Origin: Ruminococcus sp.
GTDB taxonomy: Bacteria; Bacillota; Clostridia; Oscillospirales; Ruminococcaceae
NCBI RefSeq assembly: GCF_017549005.1
Contig: NZ_JAFYYT010000028.1
Location: forward strand, 40,642-104,641
Length of the DNA: 64,000 bases
Direction: 5' to 3'
Shown here: in pieces, positions 1 to 8,756 of the stretch
Layout of the letters: each line of letters begins with the position of its first letter
How positions within the stretch are numbered: position 1 is the first letter of the stretch
Notes under the pieces: generated by a model
Told to the model about the DNA's origin: nothing
The model's input: the letters and a program-made list of their open reading frames with translations, nothing else
Database searches by the model: none
Translations under genes and position numbers: made by a program

Positions 1-2
1 CT

Positions 3-959
3 GCAGCTGTTGGTCTTAAGAATACAACCACAGGTGACACACTCTGTGATGAAAAGCACCCGATCATTCTCGAATCCATGGAATTCCCGGAGCCTGTTAT
101 CCAGCTCGCTATCGAGCCAAAGACAAAGGCAGGTCAGGAAAAGATGGGCATCGCTCTCGCAAAGCTTGCTGAAGAGGATCCTACCTTCAAGACATGGACA
201 GACGAAGAGACCGGTCAGACTATCATCGCAGGTATGGGTGAGCTTCACCTCGACATTATCGTTGACCGTCTCCTCCGTGAGTTCAAGGTAGAAGCTAATG
301 TCGGCGCTCCTCAGGTTGCATACAAGGAAACTATCAAGGGCAATGCAGATATCGACTACAAGTACAAGAAGCAGTCAGGTGGTTCAGGTCAGTACGGTCA
401 CGTTAAGATCAGAGTATCTCCCAACGAGTCCGGTAAGGGCTATGAGTTCACAAATGCTGTTGTCGGCGGTTCTATCCCGAAGGAGTACATCCCTGCTGTT
501 GACGCAGGTATCCAGGGCGCTATGAAGGCAGGTATCCTTGCAGGCTACGAGGTAGTTGACGTTAAGGTAGAGCTTTATGACGGATCATACCACGAAGTTG
601 ACTCGTCTGAAATGGCATTCAAGATCGCCGGTTCTATCGCTTTCAAGGAAGCTCTCAAGCAGGCTAACGCAGTTCTCATGGAGCCTGTTATGAAGGTTGC
701 AGTTATCGTTCCTGATGATTACCTCGGAACAGTTATCGGTGACCTCAGCTCACGTCGTGGACAGATCCAGGGACAGGAGTCAAGATCAGGCTCTATCCAG
801 GTAGACGCACTCGTTCCACTTTCAGAAATGTTCGGTTACACAAGCGACCTCCGTTCAAATACTCAGGGTCGTGGACAGTACACAATGGAGCCTCACAGCT
901 ATGAGGAAGTTCCGAAGAGCATCGCTGAGAAGATCATGGCTAACAGAGCTAAGAACTAA
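3..959 (+). CDS. fusA: elongation factor G, 3' part (start lies outside the window)
   Basis: EF-G is the GTPase that moves tRNA and mRNA through the ribosome after each peptide bond. The reading frame is open from base 3 with no start, so about 318 C-terminal residues are seen of a family length near 690. Visible parts are the end of domain II, domain III (from the [13 protein letters not shown] stretch), domain IV (from VAYKETI) and domain V, with the conserved [21 protein letters not shown]-type region ending in RGQIQG. The GTPase domain is not in the window. It is followed after 168 bp by tuf, as in the usual str-type order. The family call is secure; only the 5' end is missing. Confidence 0.97.
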   Translation, partial: AAVGLKNTTTGDTLCDEKHPIILESMEFPEPVIQLAIEPKTKAGQEKMGIALAKLAEEDPTFKTWTDEETGQTIIAGMGELHLDIIVDRLLREFKVEANVGAPQVAYKETIKGNADIDYKYKKQSGGSGQYGHVKIRVSPNESGKGYEFTNAVVGGSIPKEYIPAVDAGIQGAMKAGILAGYEVVDVKVELYDGSYHEVDSSEMAFKIAGSIAFKEALKQANAVLMEPVMKVAVIVPDDYLGTVIGDLSSRRGQIQGQESRSGSIQVDALVPLSEMFGYTSDLRSNTQGRGQYTMEPHSYEEVPKSIAEKIMANRAKN

Positions 960-970
960 TTGATATATCC

Positions 971-1004
971 GCCCGTTTTATGCGGAATAATGCTTGAAAC
1001 GGGC
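971..1004 (+). terminator. hairpin after fusA, without a clear T-run
   Basis: GCCCGTTT (971-978) pairs with AAACGGGC (997-1004) across an 18-base loop. No run of T follows, so it may be an mRNA 3'-end or processing hairpin rather than a strong terminator; fusA-tuf read-through remains possible. Confidence 0.4.
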
Positions 1005-1053
1005 ATAATCAATAAAATCACGTGTTTCTGCTATAATTTTTTTACCGAAACAC

Positions 1054-1082
1054 TTGAATTTACCAAAATAATCTGATATAAT
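1054..1082 (+). promoter_or_regulatory. sigma-A promoter of tuf
   Basis: TTGAAT (1054-1059), 17-bp spacer, TATAAT (1077-1082) preceded by TGA, which gives an extended -10. The ribosome site AAGGAGG lies at 1112-1118, ten bases before the tuf ATG. Confidence 0.85.
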
Positions 1083-1127
1083 AATATATACAGATTTCTG
1101 AAATCTATTCTAAGGAGGAATTTCCCA

Positions 1128-2327
1128 ATGGCTAAGGCTAAATTTGAAAGAACTAAACCCCATGTAAACATTGGTACAATCGGACACGTTGACCACGGTA
1201 AGACAACTCTTACTGCTGCTATCACAAAGACTCTCGCTATGAAGGGTCAGGCTCAGTACGAGGCTTACGATATGATCGATAAGGCTCCAGAAGAGAGAGA
1301 GCGTGGTATCACAATCAATACAGCTCACGTTGAGTACGAGACAGACAAGCGTCACTACGCTCACGTTGACTGCCCAGGTCACGCTGACTACGTTAAGAAC
1401 ATGATCACAGGTGCTGCTCAGATGGATGGTGCTATCCTCGTTGTTGCTGCTTCTGATGGTCCTATGGCTCAGACAAGAGAGCACATCCTTCTCGCTCGTC
1501 AGGTTGGCGTTCCTGCAATCGTTGTATTCATGAACAAGGCTGATCAGGTTGACGACGAAGAGCTCCTCGAGCTCGTTGAGATGGACATCCGTGACCTTCT
1601 CTCAAGCTATGACTTCCCTGGCGATGATACACCTATCATCAAGGGTTCTGCTCTTAAGGCTCTCGAAGCTCCGGATGATCTTAACGATCCTGCTTACAAG
1701 CCTATCCTCGATCTCATGGACGCTGTAGATGAGTTCATCCCAAGCCCTGAGAGAGACGATGCTAAGCCTTTCCTTATGCCTATCGAGGATACTATGACAA
1801 TTTCCGGTCGTGGTACTGTTGTTACAGGTAGAGTAGAGCGTGGAAAGCTCAACGTAAACGAGCCTGTTGAGATCGTTGGTCTTTCTGACGAGAAGCTCAA
1901 CACAGTTGTTACAGGTCTTGAAATGTTCAGAAAGACTCTTGACTTCTGTGAGGCTGGTGATAACGTTGGTGCTCTTCTCCGTGGTATCACAAGAGACCAG
2001 GTTGAGCGTGGACAGGTTCTTTGTAAGCCCGGCTCAATCCACCCACACACAAAGTTCTCTGGTCAGGTTTACGTACTGAAGAAGGAAGAGGGCGGCCGTC
2101 ATACTCCTTTCTTCAACAACTACAGACCTCAGTTCTACTTCAGAACAACTGACGTTACAGGTGTTGTAACTCTTCCTGCTGACAAGGAAATGTGTATGCC
2201 TGGCGATAACGTTGCTATGGACGTTGAGCTCATCACTCCTATCGCTATCGAAGAGGGACTCCGTTTCGCTATCCGTGAGGGTGGTAGAACAGTTGGTTCA
2301 GGCGTTGTTACAAAGATCAACGAATAA
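1128..2327 (+). CDS. tuf: elongation factor Tu
   Basis: EF-Tu delivers aminoacyl-tRNA to the ribosomal A site in a GTP-dependent way. The 399-residue product has the full family length. G1 is GHVDHGKT at residues 19-26, followed by the switch region with the [12 protein letters not shown] segment, G3 DCPGHADY, G4 NKAD and G5 SALKAL. Beta-barrel domains II and III follow, ending [10 protein letters not shown]. The start is set by AAGGAGG ten bases upstream. It has its own promoter downstream of fusA and its own terminator at 2361-2393, so it can be transcribed alone at high level. Nothing is truncated or unusual. Confidence 0.99.
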   Translation: MAKAKFERTKPHVNIGTIGHVDHGKTTLTAAITKTLAMKGQAQYEAYDMIDKAPEERERGITINTAHVEYETDKRHYAHVDCPGHADYVKNMITGAAQMDGAILVVAASDGPMAQTREHILLARQVGVPAIVVFMNKADQVDDEELLELVEMDIRDLLSSYDFPGDDTPIIKGSALKALEAPDDLNDPAYKPILDLMDAVDEFIPSPERDDAKPFLMPIEDTMTISGRGTVVTGRVERGKLNVNEPVEIVGLSDEKLNTVVTGLEMFRKTLDFCEAGDNVGALLRGITRDQVERGQVLCKPGSIHPHTKFSGQVYVLKKEEGGRHTPFFNNYRPQFYFRTTDVTGVVTLPADKEMCMPGDNVAMDVELITPIAIEEGLRFAIREGGRTVGSGVVTKINE

Positions 2328-2360
2328 TTCAGTTCGTACCGATTTGATATAACGACTATA

Positions 2361-2393
2361 GGCGGTCGTGCTTTATGCAGGGCCGCCTTTTTG
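2361..2393 (+). terminator. intrinsic terminator of tuf
   Basis: GGCGGTC (2361-2367) pairs with GGCCGCC (2381-2387), with one G-T pair, and is followed by TTTTTG. Confidence 0.85.
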
Positions 2394-2440
2394 TATAATG
2401 ATACTTTGTTAGAAAATAAACAAAATAGGAAGGTGACAAT

Positions 2441-3352
2441 ATGGATCACATTCTGCAGACCGAGAATTTGTCCAAGTCCTACGGCAAGTTCAAAGCCCTT
2501 AACGACCTCACCATAAATGTGCCGAAAGGTGCTATATACGGTATGGTCGGCAGGAACGGTGCAGGTAAGACTACGCTTATACGTATAATTACAGGACTGA
2601 ACAATCCAACCTCGGGCAGCTATTCACTCTTCGGCGTGAAGAACAACGACAGTAAGCTTCTTGAAGTTCGCAGAAAAATCGGAGCTGTTGTTGAAACACC
2701 TTCGCTCCACCCGGAAATGACTGCAAAGGATAACCTCATTCAGCAGACAAAGGCTCTCGGTATTTCCGACGAAAAGCTGGACGATATCCTCAAGCTGGTT
2801 GGCCTTGCTAATACCGGAAAGAAAAAAGCCAAGAATTTTTCCCTCGGTATGCGTCAGAGACTGGGTATTGCGTTTTCTCTTGTGGGCGACCCAGAGTTTC
2901 TCGTGCTGGACGAGCCTATAAACGGCCTCGATCCACAGGGAATCATGGAGGTCCGCGAGATGATTCTCAAGCTCAACCGCGAAAAGGGTATTACTATCCT
3001 TATTTCCAGCCATATACTTGATGAGCTCTCGCGTCTTGCCACACATTACGGCTTTATCGAGCAAGGTCATGTTATTAAGGAAATGAGCGCAGAGGAGCTT
3101 GAAAAAGTCAGCCGACGCTCAGTTCATCTCAATGTCAATGATACGAAGCTCCTTGCAGAGGTGCTTGATGAAAAGGGGCTGGAATACAGAGTTTACTCGC
3201 CAAATGAGGCGGATATCTTCACTCCTATGGAGGTAACGCCACTTGTACTTGCGCTGAATGAAAAGAATTGCTATGTCAAATCCATGAGTGAGCACCACGA
3301 AAGCCTCGAAAACTACTTCATGGGACTTGTAGGAGGTGTTCGTAATGGCTAA
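2441..3352 (+). CDS. ABC transporter ATP-binding protein, BcrA-like
   Basis: ATPase subunit of an ABC exporter. The 303-residue product has Walker A GRNGAGKT at residues 37-44, a Q-loop region, signature FSLGMRQR, Walker B FLVLDEPINGLDPQG and a downstream H-loop (ISSHILDEL). The signature variant and the roughly 90-residue C-terminal extension resemble the BcrA/lantibiotic-immunity subfamily. The next gene, a six-helix permease, overlaps its end by 8 bp, so the pair is translationally coupled. Substrate cannot be told from sequence; peptide-antibiotic export or self-protection is the common role of relatives. An AGGAAGG ribosome site precedes the ATG. Confidence 0.9.
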   Translation: MDHILQTENLSKSYGKFKALNDLTINVPKGAIYGMVGRNGAGKTTLIRIITGLNNPTSGSYSLFGVKNNDSKLLEVRRKIGAVVETPSLHPEMTAKDNLIQQTKALGISDEKLDDILKLVGLANTGKKKAKNFSLGMRQRLGIAFSLVGDPEFLVLDEPINGLDPQGIMEVREMILKLNREKGITILISSHILDELSRLATHYGFIEQGHVIKEMSAEELEKVSRRSVHLNVNDTKLLAEVLDEKGLEYRVYSPNEADIFTPMEVTPLVLALNEKNCYVKSMSEHHESLENYFMGLVGGVRNG

Positions 3353-4091
3353 TTTACTCGCAGAAGGCTACAGACGACTATTCAAGGGCAAGAGATTTTA
3401 CATCGTTCTTGCAGTAATTGTGGGCGTTGCGGCGTTCATTCTTACCCTTGTAACTATTCTTTCGGGAGCTTTTGGCGATGACGCCTCGCCTAAGGCTGAC
3501 GGGATGCTGTTTATGATGACGGGTACAATGCCGCTTCTTATCAGCATAACGGCAGGACTTCTCATTGTGCAGGATTTCCGCAACAATACTATCAGAAACA
3601 AGATAATCGTGGGCCATTCGAGAACGAATATCTATATTGCAAGCCTTATCGTTTCTGTTACGGTAGCTGTTATCTATCAGCTGGCGTTCTGGCTGACGGT
3701 CATCGGTCTCGGCGGCATACTTATGGGCTTTCAGGAGTTCCCCTCAAAGGCGGTATTTGTGAATATGCTTGTTGCATTGGCTATACAGCTTGCTTTTACG
3801 GCAGTTATCGTGTTCCTTTGCAACTCCATGAAGAATGTGGGCGGCTTTGTTATTTCGCTCACCATGCACTATATCGTGTCCATGCTGTCAGCATTCCTGC
3901 TTTTTGTTAAGAGCGAAAAAATCAAAAATCTCATTATGGAGATAGTACCCAGCTATCAGGTGAATATCGTGGAATACGGATATACCGAGATCCCCGAGCA
4001 TCTGCCTGTGATACTTCTTGCCGACCTTGCAATTTTTGTTGTTGCAACTATCGGCGGTATACTTATATTTAATAAGTCTGATCTGAAATGA
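3345..4091 (+). CDS. ABC transporter permease (six-helix, BcrB/ABC-2 type)
   Basis: Membrane partner of the preceding ATPase. The ATG at 3345 is preferred over an in-frame GTG at 3336 because AGGAGG at 3331-3336 sits eight bases upstream. The 248-residue protein starts MANLLAEGYRRLFKGKRFY and shows about six hydrophobic segments: one near the N terminus, one around TMPLLISITAGLLIVQD, three in the middle and a last one near IFVVATIGGILIF. The arrangement matches ABC-2 permeases of peptide exporters. The 8-bp overlap with the ATPase gene and the terminator right after it define a two-gene operon. Confidence 0.87.
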   Translation: MANLLAEGYRRLFKGKRFYIVLAVIVGVAAFILTLVTILSGAFGDDASPKADGMLFMMTGTMPLLISITAGLLIVQDFRNNTIRNKIIVGHSRTNIYIASLIVSVTVAVIYQLAFWLTVIGLGGILMGFQEFPSKAVFVNMLVALAIQLAFTAVIVFLCNSMKNVGGFVISLTMHYIVSMLSAFLLFVKSEKIKNLIMEIVPSYQVNIVEYGYTEIPEHLPVILLADLAIFVVATIGGILIFNKSDLK

Positions 4092-4097
4092 TCGTGC

Positions 4098-4125
4098 GGA
4101 GCTCCTGTTTCGGGAGCTCCTTTTT
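4098..4125 (+). terminator. intrinsic terminator between convergent genes
   Basis: GGAGCTCC (4098-4105) pairs with GGAGCTCC (4113-4120) over a 7-base loop and is followed by TTTTT. It ends the ABC operon and overlaps the asnB stop codon on the opposite strand. Confidence 0.85.
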
Positions 4126-5941
4126 ATTTCAGCCTTATGTCGAACCTTTCCAGCCAGTAGTTCAACTGTATGAAATAGGCTATGGTCTGCGGAAGATTCA
4201 TTAGCTGACCGTACCACTGTACGCTTTCTTCATGGCGCAGAAGCTTTTCCAGTTCCTCGCGCCTGACGAGCTGCGTCAGCTTTTCTCCGCCGTTATCCAG
4301 TATACTGCGGAGCTTTTCCGTAACTCCTGCCAGGAACGCAGGATTATGGGTCTTTGGGTAGGGGCTTTTCTTGCGCCACAGGACTTTTTCGGGAAGCCAT
4401 TTCTTCATGGCTTCGCGGAGAAGTCCTTTTTCTCTGCCTTTGTAGTCCTTGTACTCCCACGGCACGTTGTAGAGGTACTCGGCTATGCGGTAGTCGCAGA
4501 AAGGCACGCGGACTTCAAGTCCGCTGTACATGGACATTCTGTCCTTGCGGTCAAGGAGGGTCTGCATGAACCAGTGGAAATTCAGCTGCGTCATTTCACG
4601 CATACGGTACTCCAGGGGACTGTCCGTGCTGAGCTTTTCCGCATAGTCAGCTGTAGTCCTGTAGGCGGAGTAGACATACTCCTCGGCGTTTATGCGCTCA
4701 GCGTATTCATCGCAAAGGAAACGCTTTCGGTAGGCGGTGCTCTGAGCCCACGGGAAACCGTCCGTCATGCGGATATCCTTATCCCTGTACCAGGGATAGC
4801 CGCCGAATATCTCGTCGGCGCACTCGCCCGAAAGAGCCACTGTGCCATGCTTCTTTATCTCGCGGCAGAAAAGCAGCAGAGAAGCGTCAACATCCGCCAT
4901 TCCGGGCAGTCCGCGGGCTTCGGTGGCTTCATCGAGAGCTTCTATAAGCTCGGGAGTATCTATCACAGTCCAGTGGTGGTCGGAGCCGAGGTATTCAGCC
5001 ATGCAGGTGATGTACTCAGGATCGCTGTCGGGCTGGAAATGGCTCTTCCGGAAGTATTTGCCGTTGTCGCGGTAGTCCACGGAGAATGTGGTCAGGCGCC
5101 TGCCCTGTTTTTTCATCTCCGCAGCTGCGACTGAGGATATAAGGCTGGAATCAAGTCCGCCCGAAAGGAAGGTGCAGACGGGCACGTCGGATACGAGCTG
5201 ACGTTTTATGGAGTCAAGAACGAGCTGGCGGACGTGCTCGGCGGTCTGCTCAAAGCTCTCGTGGAGCTCACAGGCTCTGAGCCGCCAGTACTCCCACAGC
5301 TTCAGACCGTCGGGGGAGTAATATCCGCACCAGCCCGGCTTCAGCTCCTCAACGCCGCGGATAATTCCGCAGCCCATAGTACGTCCAGGTGCCATTAGGA
5401 GGAGCTCCGCAGCGCCGTATTCGTCAATTTCATGGGGAATATCGGGGTGCTCCAACAGAGCGGGGAGCTCCGAGGAGAATATGAGCTTGCGGTCGCTCTT
5501 GTAGTAAAACAGCGGTTTTACGCCTATTCTGTCCCGTGCAAGGAATACGCGGTGCTCTGCCTCGTCGTAGACTGCAAAGGCAAAAATGCCGTTGAAGCGG
5601 TCAACGCAGGAGTTTCCCCATTTTATGTAGCTTTTCAGCACTACCTCGGTGTCGGAACGTGTTGTAAACTCAAATTCGCTCTCCAGCTCGATGCGGAGCT
5701 CGGCTGTGTTGTAGAGTTCGCCGTTGTAGACTATGGTGTACTTCCCGAAGCTCATGGGCTGTCTGCCGCCGTTTATGTCGATGACAGCAAGGCGTGTGTG
5801 TATCAGGGCGGCTTCGCGGAACAGCGACATTCCGCGCTGATCGGGACCACGGCGAAGAAGGGCGCTCTGCATTTTCTCGTAGACCTTCATATCCTCGCGC
5901 ATATCTTCTTTAAAGCTTATTGCTCCAGCAATTCCGCACAT
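4124..5941 (-). CDS. asnB: asparagine synthetase, glutamine-hydrolysing
   Basis: Makes asparagine from aspartate, ATP and glutamine. The frame is open further upstream, but the start is placed at 5941 because the mature enzyme must begin Met-Cys: MCGIAGAIS puts the catalytic Cys at residue 2. The 605-residue protein has an N-terminal class II glutaminase domain (RRGPDQRG, YNGELYN) and a C-terminal ATP-pyrophosphatase domain with the loop SGGLDSS at residues 260-266. Length fits the bacterial AsnB family. It stands alone on the minus strand. Just upstream, 5983-6238 is a repeat element, so its promoter is displaced or lies inside that element. Confidence 0.95.
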   Translation of the reverse strand: MCGIAGAISFKEDMREDMKVYEKMQSALLRRGPDQRGMSLFREAALIHTRLAVIDINGGRQPMSFGKYTIVYNGELYNTAELRIELESEFEFTTRSDTEVVLKSYIKWGNSCVDRFNGIFAFAVYDEAEHRVFLARDRIGVKPLFYYKSDRKLIFSSELPALLEHPDIPHEIDEYGAAELLLMAPGRTMGCGIIRGVEELKPGWCGYYSPDGLKLWEYWRLRACELHESFEQTAEHVRQLVLDSIKRQLVSDVPVCTFLSGGLDSSLISSVAAAEMKKQGRRLTTFSVDYRDNGKYFRKSHFQPDSDPEYITCMAEYLGSDHHWTVIDTPELIEALDEATEARGLPGMADVDASLLLFCREIKKHGTVALSGECADEIFGGYPWYRDKDIRMTDGFPWAQSTAYRKRFLCDEYAERINAEEYVYSAYRTTADYAEKLSTDSPLEYRMREMTQLNFHWFMQTLLDRKDRMSMYSGLEVRVPFCDYRIAEYLYNVPWEYKDYKGREKGLLREAMKKWLPEKVLWRKKSPYPKTHNPAFLAGVTEKLRSILDNGGEKLTQLVRREELEKLLRHEESVQWYGQLMNLPQTIAYFIQLNYWLERFDIRLK

Positions 5942-5982
5942 AGCTTTTCTCCACCGCTTTTCGGCATACGGCACGCCGTGAT

Positions 5983-6238
5983 AAATCATAATTTACGCAA
6001 ACCCCAAAGGAATGGATTCCAAAGGGTTCACAACCCTTTGGTCAGGTCAAGGGCTGACAGCCCTTGCGGGGTCCGGGGCAGCGCCCCGGATCCGACAGGC
6101 GCTCAGCAAGGGTGAATTCCGAAAACAATCCGGTGAATTGTTTTCGGAAGAGGGACGTCGAGGACGCCGTCCCCTACAAAGCGCACGTGTAATTTCGGGC
6201 GGATAATATCCGCCCCTGCAAATATAAATTATGATTTA
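5983..6238. repeat. MITE-like element: 14-bp terminal inverted repeats around six hairpins
   Basis: TAAATCATAATTTA (5983-5996) and its exact reverse complement (6225-6238) bound the element. Inside are six separate hairpins: 6019-6041 (10-bp stem, loop CAC), 6048-6066 (8 bp, loop GAC), 6069-6093 (11 bp with one G-T, loop AGC), 6117-6149 (13 bp, loop of 7), 6152-6173 (6 bp, GGGACG/CGTCCC) and 6197-6215 (8-9 bp). No coding potential is seen. This fills the 350-bp gap between asnB and pflA. Confidence 0.7.
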
Positions 6239-6252
6239 CAACAGTATATGAA

Positions 6253-6286
6253 AACGACCTCTGCCGTGTGACAGAGGTCGTTGTTT
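6253..6286 (-). terminator. terminator of the cca-pflA operon
   Basis: AACGACCTCTG (6253-6263) pairs with CAGAGGTCGTT (6272-6282), an 11-bp stem. T-rich sequence follows on both strands, so it may also work in the plus direction. Confidence 0.75.
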
Positions 6287-6289
6287 TTC

Positions 6290-7033
6290 TTATTTTTGCT
6301 TGCGAAGTCCTGATTTTATACCTGAGATTATAGTCTCACGGGCCTTTACGGCTTCCGCTTTTGTGAGAGGAGGCGTATCGCCCAACGGGTATTCAAGTCC
6401 GAGCTCCGCGTATTTCTGCTTCGCCATATCATGATAGGGGAGCACGTCCAGAGCTTTCAGATTGCTCAGTGTTGAGAGGTACTCACCAAGGGCAAATAGC
6501 TCCTCGTATCTGTCGGTTATCCCCGGGACTACAACGTGTCGTATCCATACAGGTATGCCGAGGTCGCGGATATGCTCCGCAAAGGCGAGTATATTGCGGT
6601 TTCCTTTGCCTGTAAGCTCCTTGTGGAGCTCATTGTCGATATGCTTTATATCCAGCATGACGAGGTCGGTATTTTTTAGTACAGAGTCCGTTTTTTCGGG
6701 GTGTGCAGGGTCGAAAACGCCTGCGGAGGTGTCAAGGCAGGTGTGGACGCCCTTGCTTTTGGCAAGCGCGAAGAGCTCCGCAAGAAATTCGGGCTGGGCG
6801 AGAGGTTCGCCGCCTGTTGCGGTTATTCCGCCTGACTTGAGGAACTCCTTGTAGGAATCGTACTCCTTCATGAGCTCCTCGGCAGTGGTCTCGATCCCTC
6901 CCGAAAAGTCCCATGTATCGGGGTTATGACAGTATCTGCACCGCATGGGACAGCCCTGAAAGAACACAACGAAGCGTATTCCCGGACCGTCTACTGTACC
7001 GAAACTCTCAGTTGAATGTATCCTGCCTTTCAT
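6290..7033 (-). CDS. pflA: pyruvate formate-lyase activating enzyme (radical SAM)
   Basis: Radical-SAM enzyme that installs the glycyl radical on pyruvate formate-lyase, which cleaves pyruvate to acetyl-CoA and formate in anaerobes. The start at 7033 gives MKGRIHSTES; an upstream in-frame extension is only the antisense of cca and is rejected. In the 247-residue product the cluster motif CX3CX2C lies at residues 28, 32 and 35 (GCPMRCRYCHNPD), preceded by SFGTVDGPGIRF, typical of PflA. A SAM-binding GGEP-like segment (TGGEPLAQPE) follows. Its ATG overlaps the cca stop (ATGA), so it is translationally coupled to cca. No pflB is in the window. Confidence 0.93.
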   Translation of the reverse strand: MKGRIHSTESFGTVDGPGIRFVVFFQGCPMRCRYCHNPDTWDFSGGIETTAEELMKEYDSYKEFLKSGGITATGGEPLAQPEFLAELFALAKSKGVHTCLDTSAGVFDPAHPEKTDSVLKNTDLVMLDIKHIDNELHKELTGKGNRNILAFAEHIRDLGIPVWIRHVVVPGITDRYEELFALGEYLSTLSNLKALDVLPYHDMAKQKYAELGLEYPLGDTPPLTKAEAVKARETIISGIKSGLRKQK

Positions 7034-8355
7034 TTTTTGCACTCCTGTTCCGCGTAGTTCAGCAGAGCTTCTTTTTCGTTGGGGAGCTTGTCCTCCATGA
7101 CGAGCTCCAGGAGCTTGTGCTGCATTTCGCCTATTTCTGCGCCGCAGAGCCCTATTTCCATGAGCTCCGAGCCGTTGACGGCAAGTCCGCGGAGACTGCG
7201 GCACTCGTCGTTTGCGATTATCTCCCTGCCCATTTCCGCAAGTTTGTCAAAAAAGACGTTCTCTTCGAGAACAAACTCGTTTTTCGCCGAATTATCGCAC
7301 TTTTTCATCTCCGTAAGTGCAAAAAACAGCTCATCGCCGATACGGTACATCATCTTCTTCACATCGGCTTTGCTGTGGAGCTTTTTGCTGTGGTTCGAGA
7401 TGAGAGCCGCTGCGTAGGATATGGACTTTGTGTCGTAACGAAGCCTTTTCATGACCTTTTCGGTTATCTCCGCGCCGACACGGTCGTGCTGCTTGAAGTG
7501 GCCTCTGCCAGTTTCGTCGAACTTCATGCAGGCAGGCTTTCCTATATCGTGGAAAAGAAGAGTCCTACGCATTTTTACGTCGTCTGTGGGGGCAAAGCTT
7601 ATGGCACGGACGGTGTGTTCCCATACTGTGTACTTATGGTAGGGGGAACACTGGTCAAGTCCGATACTTGGCTTGAATTCGGGAATAACGGCTGTTATGA
7701 CGTCGCTGTAGCCGAGAAGTATGTCAACGCAGCTGCTTCCGCAGACGAGCTTGTCCAGTTCATCGCGGATACGCTCGTGAGAAATATTCTGTAAAAGGTC
7801 CTTCATGCGGTGGACGGCTTCCGAGGTCTTTTCCTCTATTTTAAAGCCTAACTGCGAGGCAAAGCGGACGGCTCTCATAATGCGGAGGGCGTCCTCGGTG
7901 AATCGCTTGCCGGGTTCGCCGACGCAGCGAATAATTCCCGACTTCATGTCGGAAATGCCGTCGAAGGGGTCGATGATACAGCCGTTTTTGTCCATAGCTA
8001 CGGCGTTTATGGTGAAGTCGCGGCGGGCAAGGTCGGCTGTTATGTCAGATGTGAACTCAACGCTGTCGGGGCGGCGGTGGTCGGTGTATTCGCCGTCGAT
8101 ACGGTATGTAGTTATCTCAAAGGGAGTTCCGCCGCACAAAACCGTGATAGTTCCGTGCTTTATGCCCGTGGGAATGACCTTGTAACCGCGGAAAACTTCA
8201 AGCATTTCGTCGGGACGGGCGTTGGTGGTGATATCAATATCGTTGTATTCCCTGCCCATGATAGTGTCGCGGACGCAGCCGCCTACCATATATGCCTCAA
8301 AGCCGTGTTTTTCAAGCTCTGAAAGCACCTGTTCCGTGTGTTTGTCTGTTGTCAT
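7030..8355 (-). CDS. cca: CCA-adding tRNA nucleotidyltransferase with HD domain
   Basis: Adds or repairs the 3' CCA end of tRNA. The 441-residue protein has the class II nucleotidyltransferase signature GGCVRD at residues 25-30 and the metal-binding DID at 39-41, then the RRDFTINA motif and the RFTEDALRIMRAVRFA neck region. An HD phosphohydrolase domain follows with FHDIGKP. Family length is usual. It is the first gene of a two-gene operon with pflA (4-bp overlap), transcribed from the promoter at 8484-8512. The link between tRNA repair and PFL activation is probably only transcriptional. Confidence 0.95.
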   Translation of the reverse strand: MTTDKHTEQVLSELEKHGFEAYMVGGCVRDTIMGREYNDIDITTNARPDEMLEVFRGYKVIPTGIKHGTITVLCGGTPFEITTYRIDGEYTDHRRPDSVEFTSDITADLARRDFTINAVAMDKNGCIIDPFDGISDMKSGIIRCVGEPGKRFTEDALRIMRAVRFASQLGFKIEEKTSEAVHRMKDLLQNISHERIRDELDKLVCGSSCVDILLGYSDVITAVIPEFKPSIGLDQCSPYHKYTVWEHTVRAISFAPTDDVKMRRTLLFHDIGKPACMKFDETGRGHFKQHDRVGAEITEKVMKRLRYDTKSISYAAALISNHSKKLHSKADVKKMMYRIGDELFFALTEMKKCDNSAKNEFVLEENVFFDKLAEMGREIIANDECRSLRGLAVNGSELMEIGLCGAEIGEMQHKLLELVMEDKLPNEKEALLNYAEQECKK

Positions 8356-8391
8356 GGCTGCATCTCCTTCCTGTTTACGCTTTTTGCAGGG

Positions 8392-8449
8392 GGGCGATGT
8401 CCAAATCGCCCGTGGGGTTACGGATTATGCGGACTGATGTGGACATCAG
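8392..8449. repeat. two short hairpins in the cca leader
   Basis: GGGCGAT/ATCGCCC (8392-8411) and CTGATGT/ACATCAG (8434-8449) lie between the cca promoter and its start. They are probably part of the cca 5' UTR. No known regulatory class was recognised. Confidence 0.45.
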
Positions 8450-8483
8450 CCCCTTGCACGATCTACTTACTTATTACTCTATT

Positions 8484-8512
8484 ATTATACATCAAATGAA
8501 AGGATTTGGCAA
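8484..8512 (-). promoter_or_regulatory. promoter of cca-pflA
   Basis: On the minus strand TTGCCA (8507-8512), 17-bp spacer, TATAAT (8484-8489). Confidence 0.7.
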
Positions 8513-8638
8513 GATGTCCAAATGAAAAAGGACTTTTTTGTGCGTTATTCTAAATTGCGTAAATTCATTTAATAGAGTATAATTAAAGTACAGACATTTT
8601 ATTGGCGACTTAACAAAATTATGCCCGATCATGTAATC

Positions 8639-8692
8639 TTTAAGCAAATTTAAGCTAATTTTAAGGTTATTTCAAGGTGAAGCCGTTATAAT
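8639..8692 (+). promoter_or_regulatory. phased direct repeats next to a -10 box (OmpR/PhoB-type site)
   Basis: Four repeats of (T)TTAAG or TTTCAAG have their AAG at 8642, 8652, 8663 and 8674, a step of 10-11 bp. The last repeat ends about ten bases before TATAAT (8687-8692), and no good -35 hexamer is present. This is the layout of promoters activated by PhoB-family regulators. The regulator is not identified. Confidence 0.55.
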
Positions 8693-8756
8693 CTAAACAT
8701 AGTCAAACACGGTTTGACCTTATGATAGGGCGATATTAAAAAGGAGATTGATCACT

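Noticed and set aside
4232-5134. 300-codon plus-strand frame inside asnB
   Set aside because: Antisense of a clear asparagine synthetase; no ribosome site or recognisable domain.
7034-7204. N-terminal extension of pflA
   Set aside because: The added 57 residues are the out-of-frame cca 3' end; family start MKGRIHSTES and the ATGA overlap fix the start at 7033.
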